From NCBI GenBank assembly GCA_019055375.1, contig JAHQIW010007315.1:62001-126000 (forward strand): a DNA stretch of 64,000 bases. Direction: 5' to 3'. Under the pieces are notes generated by a model. It was not told the origin of the DNA. It saw nothing but the letters and a program-made list of their open reading frames with translations, and did not search any database. The position numbers were made by a program, and so were the translations under genes. Position 1 is the first letter of the stretch; each line of letters starts with the position of its first letter. This DNA is from Parelaphostrongylus tenuis (lineage: Eukaryota > Nematoda > Chromadorea > Rhabditida > Metastrongylidae). Positions 12,284 through 20,751 of this stretch are shown here, piece after piece.

Positions 12284-12696
12284 GGTTGAGGAGAAAGTTT
12301 CCGGAATTTGCTTATAAAAACTTTATTTCTGCATCAATTAAGTTCGAACAAAAGATAATTTAATAGTCAGTGAGTCAATAATTAATAGTCAATAGTTAAT
12401 AGTCAAATATTTAATAGTCCTTGAAGTGATCGTAGACAGCTGTCTTTCCAACAGTTCCTTCGCCCCATGCCTCATTGATTCGACGACAGTGTCAGCGGCA
12501 TTTGTGCCCATTTTGTACTCGTGAAGCATCAACAGTCGTTTCTGTTCACGGTTCAGTTCCATCTTGCGGCAGTATAGAAGAGTCATTTATCAATCGATGC
12601 GCAAGAAAACGAGCTTTCAAACCATGTGAAAATCGCATATAAAACATGCGAACATGTTAAAGTTATGGGCAAATTCCGGAAACTTTCTCCTCAACA
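12284..12696 (-). mobile_element. Mariner-family MITE with transposase N-terminus remnant
   Basis: About 26-bp terminal inverted repeats (GTTGAGGAGAAAGTTTCCGG / CCGGAAACTTTCTCCTCAAC) sit next to TA dinucleotides (12282-12283 and 12697-12698), as for Tc1/mariner insertion. The minus strand reads MELNREQKRLLMLHEYKMGT, the opening of a mariner transposase helix-turn-helix domain, but no catalytic DDD region remains. 413 bp long and non-autonomous. Confidence 0.75.
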
Positions 12697-12763
12697 TATT
12701 ACTACTCGGTGTCGACTCCTTCTTGGAGGAGTACGGCCTCAGGGGACCGGCTGAACCGAGAGA

Positions 12764-12813
12764 GGGGGCTACTGATGAGCCGCTAGAACGAAACAGGCGG
12801 CTTTATAGTACTT
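12764..12813 (+). ncRNA. Hammerhead ribozyme motif, catalytic core intact
   Basis: Stem I GGGGGCUA/UAGUACUU pairs partly. The core CUGAUGA is complete, as is GAAA. Stem II (GCCGCUAGAAC) is weakened by one lost base compared with GUCC/GGAC. Stem III is AGGC/GGCU-like. Activity uncertain. Confidence 0.65.
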
Positions 12814-12862
12814 AGACATGGCTCAAAACCATATCCTTATCAGATTATTATTGTTTGAGTTA

Positions 12863-13280
12863 GGTCTATGAAAAAGCGGTTGAAATAAAAGGTATTTGAA
12901 GACTTTGTAGACAATTTTGTACGAGATCAATTTGATTATCTCAGCTGATATTGATTATAAAAGGATTTCGACAGAAAATAGTAAGTTTCATCATCCAGTA
13001 ATGACTGATAATTTTCAATGATAATCCCATCGATGACGAATTCTCTCAAAAATCGTCTTGTGTTTCGACTACTATCAAGCGACTTTGAGTGTTTTTTCTC
13101 AACTAGATAAAACGTTCGAATTTCTTTTCCTAGAAGAGTATTTAGCCCCAAAAATTTTTGAAATGATTTTACGAACCGAAACCATCATAAATGCGAATCG
13201 GCCTTTGTAAAGATTGACATCGTTGACAAATATCATGGATGTTGGGAAAAACCGAAGACTAATGTCGCTAAGAATGATGC
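12863..13280. other. No gene recognised
   Basis: AT-rich with only short ORFs lacking splice support. Confidence 0.35.
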
Positions 13281-13571
13281 TAAAAAGCTCTCGGCGTTGA
13301 TCAATCCTTGGAATGTGCCATGCATCCGTCTTCAGTTTTTAGCTTCCTCAGAGATGACTAACTGCATATCTGACCTTTACAATGACTCGCGGTGGCGTAC
13401 CCCTGTACCGAGTGAGCGCTGCTTATCCTCCCTAACAAGTCCGGGACCTACCTGGTGCCAACTCACCGACCCCGGAGGGATGGACGGCTCGGTGGGCTGC
13501 GAGCGCAAGATCGAACCATCAACCTTGTGTGCGACGCAGAACAGCTCTAACCACCCGCCGCATGCGCTCTT
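13281..13571 (-). mobile_element. tRNA-derived SINE, family 1
   Basis: Minus-strand, near full length, from the tail CTCTCGGCGTTGATCAATCC at the left to the head CGCATGCGCTC at the right. It has extra Pro/Thr-type changes but a clear match to the copy at 60340. Confidence 0.8.
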
Positions 13572-13609
13572 GGTGTGAATGGTAGTTTTGTAACATTATA
13601 ATATGTCAC

Positions 13610-13905
13610 TTCACTTTGTCACTTTATTCGATCCGTCATCACAGTGGTTTTTTTTTTCACTGTGTGGATCCCCATACTTCTAGCAATAATTTCCCTTTTC
13701 GTCTTCTTCTTGAACGGCTTAGAATACTGATTGAGCGGGTCTCCTTGAAATTTCGAGGATAGCCTTGCTGTGGCGTTCCATAGGGCGCCTCTGCTGATGC
13801 CGGGGATAGGTGGGGGGAGGGGGAGGGGGGGGGGGGGGGGGTTGAGCTCGGCTCCACGCGCGCCGCGACGAGCATCACAGTCACTCATCCACGGCGCCAC
13901 AGTAA
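13610..13905 (-). mobile_element. tRNA-derived SINE, family 2, with long poly-G tract
   Basis: Minus-strand copy. The head GGCGCCGTGG is at the right end; the body reads CAAGGCTATCCTCGAAATT and the tail carries the TGATGACGGATCGAATAAAG type. Near 13811-13841 the SINE sequence is replaced by an almost pure run of G on the + strand, ending in an 18-G run. Overlapping ORFs are by-products. Confidence 0.75.
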
Positions 13906-14407
13906 TATGTCAAGTATTAAATATCAGGAATTCATTAGTTGCAATGTATGCCTAGTGATCAAATTAAAAAATTGTTTCATTTTTCGTACTTTTCATCGTA
14001 ATCCATGAACGGAAAGGAGTTCGAATCTGATTAATGGAGGTCTTGTCTTTGGGTGTTTTTTTTAAATTACCAATATTTGTTTAGAATTCTTTTTATCGTA
14101 GTGTACTACAATGTGTTCCAATTCTTCTGCTCAAATATGGCGTGTCGATTTTTGTTTGTCGCGCTCCAATGACAATTGTGTAGTGGCATGCAGTCTTGAA
14201 CTGTGCTTCGCTAGAGGTTCTGCCTGTTTGCCCCTTAATTCCTCGAGTTGGTAGTCAGTCATACTGACCTCCGTGGTCCGTCCGCCTATTGATTTCTTGG
14301 GGTCCGTTAGTAACCCTTTTCCAGGGTCTTTGAGAATTGTTCCCCATCCCCGGGGCAAGTGGTCCATATGTTATGTGCACTTTGACATTGCTAACATCTG
14401 TAAACCC
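13906..14407. other. No gene recognised
   Basis: Nothing assignable. The stretch 14225-14370 is richer in GC (GACCTCCGTGGTCCG) and may be an old repeat. Confidence 0.35.
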
Positions 14408-14600
14408 AGATGAGAGTGGTGTGCAAAACGATTGCTTCAGCCGGGATTCGAACCCAGATCTTACTCTTAGCACATGCTCGCGGAAAGAGTAAGATTTGGG
14501 TTCAAATCCAGGCTGAAGCAAACGGTTTTGCACACCACTCTACGTCATTGGGTTTATGGAAACATCATAACACCGCAATAGGCGTTAAAATAAAATGATC
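14408..14600. mobile_element. tRNA-derived SINE, family 3, inverted pair
   Basis: The sequence GAGTGGTGTGCAAAACG and the TTCGAACCC head in minus orientation are mirrored by GGTTCAAATCC and GTTTTGCACACCACTC in plus orientation, giving arms of about 55 bp with almost no spacer. The plus copy continues into the usual body (CATTGGGTTTATGGAAACAT). Confidence 0.7.
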
Positions 14601-15076
14601 TCGGATTGCTAACATCGCCAGCAACACGCCGTCACCTATCGATAAATCGGATTTTAGCGTGGCATACCTCCGTCGTTAGGGAGTTGTCGCTCGAATTTTC
14701 TTGATCTCCTTTCATAATGATGATGAAGACGGTTTTGTCTTTGCGGGACGACCATCTCAATAAGCTCCGATTTGTGGTTCTCGAGCGTCAAATCATGTTG
14801 GAAAGACTATGTTCTTAGTGAGTCTTTATACGGGCTGTTATCGATTATTCAAGTGGAACGGCAGAGTTCTCGTTGTCTATCAGTTTTCGTTGCAGTCATA
14901 TGTTTTCACTGAAGAATCTTATACTTTGATAAAAGCAAGTATGAGAATGGATTATCAGGATACGGTTGACAATGTGTCATTTCACTTGGAGTCTCAGTGA
15001 CGAGATTGTCGTTATAAATCTCAGTTTTATACCTTTATTTCGAGTGCTTTATTGAGACCACGCTCAAATTTCAATA
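14601..15076. other. No gene recognised
   Basis: An ORF at 14809-15000 is open but has no acceptor and donor that would make it an exon, and I see no domain. Confidence 0.35.
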
Positions 15077-15130
15077 GATCCTTTCATTATTAACTGAGCC
15101 AACTTGTCATGTGTTTGTTAAGGGCTCTTG

Positions 15131-15179
15131 TACAACCCGATACACGTGTTTTGTCCTTACAGACTCGTCAGTCGGGTAG
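15131..15179 (-). ncRNA. Hammerhead ribozyme motif, GAAA site mutated
   Basis: Stem I ACCCGA/UCGGGU is perfect, CUGACGA is intact and stem II is GUC..GAC. The GAAA reads AAAA, so the conserved G12 is replaced by A. Predicted slow or dead. Confidence 0.7.
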
Positions 15180-15356
15180 AACCCATCGTCTTTCGATCTT
15201 TTCAAAGTCACTTCTTTCGGGAGCTCTACTCCCGTAGTTCCAGGTGAAAATTTCACTTGACATAGAGTGTAAAACGATCGTCTTCGATGACTATCTGTAA
15301 GCGAGTAGAGCTGCCGAGAAAACTGACTATGAAAAGATCGAAAGACGACGGGTTCT

Positions 15357-15399
15357 GCCCGGCTGACGAGTCTGCAAGGACGAAACACGTGTATCGGGC
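15357..15399 (+). ncRNA. Hammerhead ribozyme, complete type I-like motif
   Basis: Stem I GCCCGG (15357-15362) pairs with UCGGGC (15394-15399). CUGACGA is at 15363-15369. Stem II is GUCU-GCAA-GGAC, with a GNRA-type loop. GAAA is at 15382-15385, then a short palindromic stem III ACACGUGU. The predicted cleavage site is after A15393. Very short stem III is typical of hammerheads in Penelope-like elements and metazoan retrozymes, which may need dimers to work. Confidence 0.85.
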
Positions 15400-15582
15400 T
15401 ATACAAGAGCCCTTACCAGACCACATGGCAAGTTGGCTCAAATACTAATGAAAGGATCTCAGTTTTATCACTAGTTGTTGATAGTCGTATCGCTTCTACG
15501 TGCCTCCCCTCCTCTGGTCTATTCCATAGGTTTTGTCGGAATAAAAGTTCGGCAGGAAAGCTACATACCGAGTTGGCAGGGA

Positions 15583-15965
15583 ATTTTCCGGACCCTTCGT
15601 CTTTGCTAATTATTTCACATGTATTCGAGTTTTTGTTTTCACTATCATTTAGAGCAATTTCTCGTGGTTGATTTGATATGTAACACGATTACATTTGTCT
15701 TCGAGATGAAATTTTTCCGAGAGCAAAAACGATCGTAGATGTTACACGAGTACCGTTTGCTCCAAGTGCTGCTTCGGCACGCTATGATCACTGGTCAAAC
15801 AGCAACAGTCGTTTTTTCTTTCGGGACTATTCCATCTCAAAGACAAATGTTTAAGTGTGATATATCAAAATAGCCGCAAGAAGCTGCTCTAAACTATAGC
15901 AAAAACAAAAACTCAAATGTATGAAAATTAATCGGCAAAGACGAAAAAGTGCGCAAAATTTCTCT
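15583..15965. repeat. Fold-back element, family A (long copy)
   Basis: The left end GGGAATTTTCCGGACCCTTC with CGAGTTTTTGTTTT is mirrored at the right by AAAACAAAAACTC and GACGAAAAAGTGCGCAAAAT. Arms are about 100 bp and the spacer about 170 bp. Related to 4271-4445. No coding content. Confidence 0.6.
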
Positions 15966-17340
15966 CCAATCGTATATTCTTTGCTCGACGATAACCGTTT
16001 GCAGTAGATTTCAGGTTGGATCGCAGTCCCTACATCTCTCGAACATTTCGCCCCATTTATATGGATTTAGACAAATCTACTAATGTATTAGCCTATGATT
16101 GGGATATTGAAAATCTGGCGCTGAAATCTTATGGTCATATTTTCGGATTTTTCTAGCAACCGAACAATGAACGAGAATTCTAAGAAACCCATTTGGCCCC
16201 TTTTTTTTGTGAGCTCGACGGGAAGTAGGGATCGATTTCGGTGCATGTAGATAGATATTGCGTTCCAGTCACATGCCCCAGTAATGGATTCGCTCTGCTG
16301 CAAAGCGACTGATCCTTGCAAGGGTTTTGCGGGCAAGTTGTTCGATATAGAAGTCGATGGTTCTTTGGTCATCCTAATCATTAATCAAACTCATCAATCA
16401 ATCGTCGTTATAGTTGTTACTCAATAGTCAAGCTTAGTGATGAGCAGTCAAAATCATGTCAGTCAGCTATTATCAATCTTAATACAGGCGGTTTTTTTTG
16501 CATGGTATTAGTGTTTAACTTCTTCGGAATGGCGTGTATCCGCAAAGATGCACGATTTTCTGGAGGCCTTTCTTACGGGAAGAAGTTTTTCCCCAGACTC
16601 TCAGTAATTATTCGAAAGTTTGAAGCTAGACGATTTTGATAGTGTTTGGTTTTTGAAAAGAAGCTTCTTATTGCGTCGTAGCGGCGAAAAGAACATTATT
16701 ACACACTCGGTTTACTTTATTTACTCAGCTGAGTTCTGTGGATGACTTTTCGCTAGGCCTTTAGTTGTAATTCTATGACTGAAATCTTGGCGATTCTGAG
16801 GCTAAAATTGATTTTGAATGTGGTTTCTACAGAACTCTGTAAGAGCAAGAAGAAGATGATATTTTGCACTCGGAGTGTCCTTCGTATATAGGAGATATAT
16901 GCAGGAAAAGCATATGATCATAGCAGAATTCCTGGAGTATCAGAGAAACACAAAAAGCCTAAGGTTATTTTCAAGTTGGAGGAAGAAATTCTGACTGAAT
17001 AGCGCAAATCGCGTGCCGTTTGTGAATTGCGCTGTGCGATCGATCAGCTGCCATTCCGAAAGGGTTAGATGTTATGTGGAGTACTGTATACTAAATATCA
17101 GGCGTAGGTGTTACTTTTCAAGAAGGTGTAAGATATGTATCGATCTAGGTAGATACAACTTTGTGACTCAATCTCGAAGCATTTGTACATGGAAGACATA
17201 TTTTCTTCGAATATGAAATAGGTGATTAGCTAACTCATTACCGCTGAACCTTATAGTTTGTACTTGTTGCACTGTCGCTTTTCATTATACATCGCACTAG
17301 TACTAATGTCTCTCATCACCTGATTCACTGTATGCTTACT
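15966..17340. other. No gene recognised; upstream of the PEBP gene
   Basis: No supported exon. Short ORFs on both strands have no domain or splice context. Regulatory sequence for the downstream gene may lie here but is not recognisable by eye. Confidence 0.35.
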
Positions 17341-17360
17341 TTACTGTTCTCATTCAGAAA

Positions 17361-17372
17361 ATCTTATTTTAG
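17361..17372 (+). promoter_or_regulatory. Probable trans-splice (spliced-leader) acceptor of the PEBP gene
   Basis: ATCTTATTTTAG lies 13 nt before the chosen ATG at 17386. A strong T-rich acceptor with no coding exon needed upstream is what SL trans-splicing leaves in nematode genes. Confidence 0.5.
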
Positions 17373-17385
17373 ATCGCTTGCGTCA

Positions 17386-18337
17386 ATGGCTGCGGAAGCA
17401 TTCAAGAAACATCAGGTGGTGCCGGATGTGGTGGGTACAGCTCCTTCGAAAACTGTGAAAGCCACCTACGATAGTGGAGTTGAGGTGCACTTATTCCTGT
17501 TATTGTCATTCTCCTTCTCACTTGTTTATAGTTCAAATCCAATTTCAAGAAATTAGAAAAACACTTGATTTTTTAGGTATCTTTGGGAAACGTTCTAACA
17601 CCAACACAAGTGAAAAATCCTCCTAAGCTTACTTGGGATACTGATCCGGGAGCGTTGTATACTGTTATTTTCACTGGTGAGCTTTATATAATATAACACT
17701 ATCTGTTGAACAAAGATGCTGAATTAATTCAAAAAGATAAGTGGTCATGGAAGTTCTTCGTCAAGAACATAACTGCAGATCCTGACGCCCCATCGCGTAA
17801 AGAAGCTACCTATCGCGAGTGGCACCACTGGCTAATTGTAAATGTGCCGGGTAACGACATTAGCAAAGGCGATGTGCTGGCTGAGTATATTGGCTCAGGA
17901 CCTCCAAAAGGCACTGGTAGGAATTAGCCTCTGATACACTTCACTTTAGTATTTGTTGAATCGTTTCATTGCACAAGCTTCGGTTTTTGACTCAGGTAGT
18001 CGAAATAAGAGAAACTGCTTTAGGCCTTCATCGCTACGTTTTTCTCGTTTACAAACAGCCCGATGGGAGTCGTATAACTGATTCTGAGCACGGACACCTT
18101 ACAAATCGCTCCGGTGATGGCCGCGGAGGTTTTAAGACGGAAAGCTTCGTTAAGAAGCACAAACTGGGTGCACCAATTGCTGGTAATTTCTATCAGGTTG
18201 GTATAAGAACAGCATCAACTGAATACGTGGGTACTTTTGATTTCGGTTTTATCGGTACATTTTTAAAACAATATTTTAAAAAACAGGCGGAATGGGATGA
18301 CTACGTGCCAATCCTGTACAAGCAGCTTGGGGGATAA
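17386..18337 (+). CDS. Phosphatidylethanolamine-binding protein (PEBP/RKIP family)
   Basis: Five exons: 17386-17484, 17577-17676, 17779-17916, 18024-18196 and 18287-18337. They join in frame to 186 residues, the normal length for the family (human PEBP1 has 187). Family hallmarks are intact: DPDAPSR at residues 67-73 on the anion-binding pocket, REWHHWL just after it, [13 protein letters not shown] ending at 117, and the closing EWDDYVP. There is no signal peptide when the ATG after the trans-splice acceptor is used; a start at 17332 would add 18 residues. Family members bind phospholipid head groups and act in kinase signalling; in filarial worms a secreted relative is the Ov-16 antigen. The internal splice sites were chosen because only they rebuild the family motifs; an in-frame ATG at 17706 is intronic. 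The fourth intron is 90 nt and has no stop. Confidence 0.93.
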
Positions 18338-18517
18338 AATGAAGTGCCGATTTCGATTTTTGCTTTGAATTGCAGACATAATTAATTTAAATTCTAATTA
18401 AATGTTTATTATATAATTCTTACCAGCGTTTTGGATTTGTCACTCAATATACATGTGTATTTTGGTACGAGGTTCTGTTAATTACTTGTTATATACTAGC
18501 TGTAGCAAATTTCATCC

Positions 18518-18523
18518 AATAAA
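18518..18523 (+). terminator. Polyadenylation signal AATAAA of the PEBP gene
   Basis: AATAAA about 180 nt after the stop at 18337, the first perfect hexamer in the 3' region. Confidence 0.55.
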
Positions 18524-18539
18524 TCAATTCCAATCAGCT

Positions 18540-19554
18540 TGTACTTGATGTCGTACTTGATAGATGAGTTCTAAAGAAGAACTGTTGAAACACCCAGCTT
18601 ATACTTATGTAACATCCACATGATCCAAATCAAACACTCAGAAGGCACGTAGTAGTCGAACAGTGGCTGAACGGAGATGAATTGATTATATTTTATTACG
18701 AGGGTCACTGACGAGCAATTCTTGTCAACCCTTGTCGCTGTAAAGGAGGTAGGCAATCGCTTGTCGGTTCACTCCTCGATCTAGATGGTTCAGCATCGTA
18801 CCCGTCAGATGTTTCTCTACTCGCTCACGTTGACGACGCTTAGCGTAGCGATCACATGCTGAAACAGAATCCAGTGTTTTTTACTCGAAATCGTAATTGT
18901 GTCAATAAATACGATATTGTTGTGCCTATATGTTCTAAGAAAGTTTCTGTCGTGTTCATACGGCTTTGGGTGTGCCCATTAACCATAATTGAAATAAACT
19001 ACTGTGCGATTCTGTAGAGAAAAAGTGACTATGCAAAGCGGAGCTGAAATAGGTGACATTTCGGAGACGTTGTGCATCATCACAATTGTCGAATGGTAAT
19101 AAAAATCTTTGTACAAAACTGCAAGTGCTAGTTTCCAACCTTTTTTCGGTTCTTAAGTATTTCTTTCGAAAGGGCTTTTTTGTTGGATTTTCTCATTAGA
19201 AATCGTTGGAAAATTGTGAAGCATCTCTTACTAATAGTTGTAATTGATCAAGAATATAGTCTGCTGATAGAGCAGCAGCCCTGTGTCTGAAGTTTAGAAG
19301 AACAGTGCTGTAAAGCTTTCAAATTGAAATAAAAGGCGGTGAATCCAAACCGTGAAAAATTTTATCTGACAACTCCTTTGTCAACAGACTCTTTTCAAAA
19401 GACCCTTTACCAAATCATTTGAAATTGAGGAATTAGCCGATTTCTTGCCTTGTAAACAGGTCTATAGGAACGCTTCGATCACTGCGTTTTGATAAATGAG
19501 CTCGCTCTATTCAAATAGGTATGATTTTTGACAGATGTATTTCAATAAAAATGC
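18540..19554. other. No gene recognised
   Basis: Small minus-strand ORFs (for example 18571-18756) have no splice or domain support. Could hold unrecognised 3' exons of the minus-strand EGF gene further right. Confidence 0.3.
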
Positions 19555-19803
19555 CAAGACACTGGACGTTGATCAATCCCTGAAGGATGTACAATGCATT
19601 CGATTTATCAATCACAATCAAAGGGGAGTGAGTAAATGTTTAACCTGTACAATGGTTCAAACTGGCCCACATCCTTTCGCACAAAACTAGTACCAATTTT
19701 CGCATTTGGAGTGACTGAAGACTTGGTGAGCCTAGGGCGCGAAAGAATTAGAACCTCCGTATGTACTGTAGGGTACGTCTAATCACTACGTTGTGCACGC
19801 ACC
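19555..19803 (-). mobile_element. tRNA-derived SINE, family 1, decayed
   Basis: Recognisable from GACGTTGATCAATCCCTGAA at the left and the degraded head near 19790 (TCACTACGTTGTGCACGC). Many substitutions compared with other copies, so an old insertion. Confidence 0.6.
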
Positions 19804-20142
19804 TTTGTCCTTATTATAAGGCTCTTCATTGCTGATGAAAATAGAAATATAATTTGCTTATACGGAGAAGAGGAGGGAGTGTTTTTCCGAGAGGTTGGTA
19901 ATTCGAGGTATCAAAAAGCAAGATGTTGGATCGGCGTGCCTTAACTCTGATGTCATGAAGATTACAAGGAAATTCAATTCGTCTAGCATTCAAAGATATT
20001 CATGAGGAAGACGAACATAAGGGCAGTGGAACTATCACGTGAAATGTTCGATTTGGGACCATAAATTCCACGAACAAATCGTAAGTCAAAAGTGTTGGGA
20101 TTTGCGCAGCAAAATGTGGTGATGAGTTATGCGAAATATTAG

Positions 20143-20727
20143 GTCGCTCCATAAGTTTTGGCATGGCACTAGAGCAACAAGCACTAAATTTATGAATCGG
20201 GAGCACTTAAAATTGCATGAATTTGGTACCGTTCAATTGCGCACTTTTATGGATATTTTACTATAGAAGTTGCCTATACTTCAAGATGGAGTTGTCTTGG
20301 GGACAAATTCGCTTGCTAACCTTACACGAATGGCGCGTAGGAGAAAATGCCAGTGAAGCGGCATGTAATATTAATGGAGCATGATGTAATGGTACGGTTG
20401 CAGAAAGGACAGCTAGGAAGTGGTCCGCGAAGTTCGAAACTGGAGAGATTAGTCTGGAGGACCAGTCGCGCTTGTGCCGTGCACATGAAGCTCCATTAAT
20501 ATTGCGCTCCGCTTCACTAGCAATTTCCTCTACGCGCCATTCGTCAATGAGTGGCAAGCGAATTCGTTCCCACGACAGCTCCATCTTCAGGTAAATATGT
20601 GCAAGCTGTAAATAAAAATGTTCACTAGAAAATGCGAAATTGGACGATACCAAAGTCATGCAATTTTGATCAGTTTTGGTTATAAATTTGTTGTTTAATG
20701 ATCTAGTGCCAAAAGGACCTAATAATA
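20143..20727. mobile_element. Mariner-derived fold-back element
   Basis: The left end ATTAGGTCGCTCCATAAG...GGCACTAGAGCA matches the inverse of the right end (TGATCTAGTGCCAAAAGGACC TAAT), both at TA. From 20286 the plus strand reads the start of a mariner transposase (ELSWGQIRLLTLHEWRVGE, broken by a stop), and from 20590 the minus strand reads the same start (ELSWERIRLPLIDEWR). The element is two copies of the 5' end facing each other; no catalytic part remains. Confidence 0.75.
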
Positions 20728-20751
20728 TGAAAACGCAGAAATAAAACTTAC

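Larger units (their letters stand above)
12050..12862. mobile_element. Hammerhead-bearing element 3, rearranged and interrupted
   Basis: On the left, TTTTGAGCC and the 3' half of a minus-strand hammerhead (GAAACAGG...UAUAGCAC) are followed by a second outer end (AACCGCTTTTTATAGACC, AATAATCTGATAAGGATA). On the right, a full + strand hammerhead and the right end (GGCTCAAAACC...CCTTATCAGATTATT) follow. A mariner MITE at 12284-12696 splits the interior. This is two element ends joined rather than one clean copy. Confidence 0.6.
15077..15458. mobile_element. Hammerhead-bearing fold-back element 4 (lineage beta)
   Basis: The terminal inverted repeats GATCCTTTCATTA...TGAGCCAACTTG (left) and CAAGTTGGCTCAAAT...AATGAAAGGATC (right) define a 382-bp element. 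Both arms carry a hammerhead pointing outward, and the interior also pairs (AAAGACGATGGG versus AAAGACGACGGG). The + strand ribozyme is intact by inspection; the minus one has lost a catalytic base. Confidence 0.85.

Noticed and set aside
13619..13955. Several Pro- or Gly-rich open frames on both strands
   Set aside because: They are translations of the SINE family 2 copy and its poly-G tract.
17706..17778. ATG and open frame before the conserved PEBP motif
   Set aside because: It extends into intron 2. Using the acceptor AACTGCAG at 17778 instead restores the family motif FTDPDAPSR exactly, whereas including it inserts about 24 residues.
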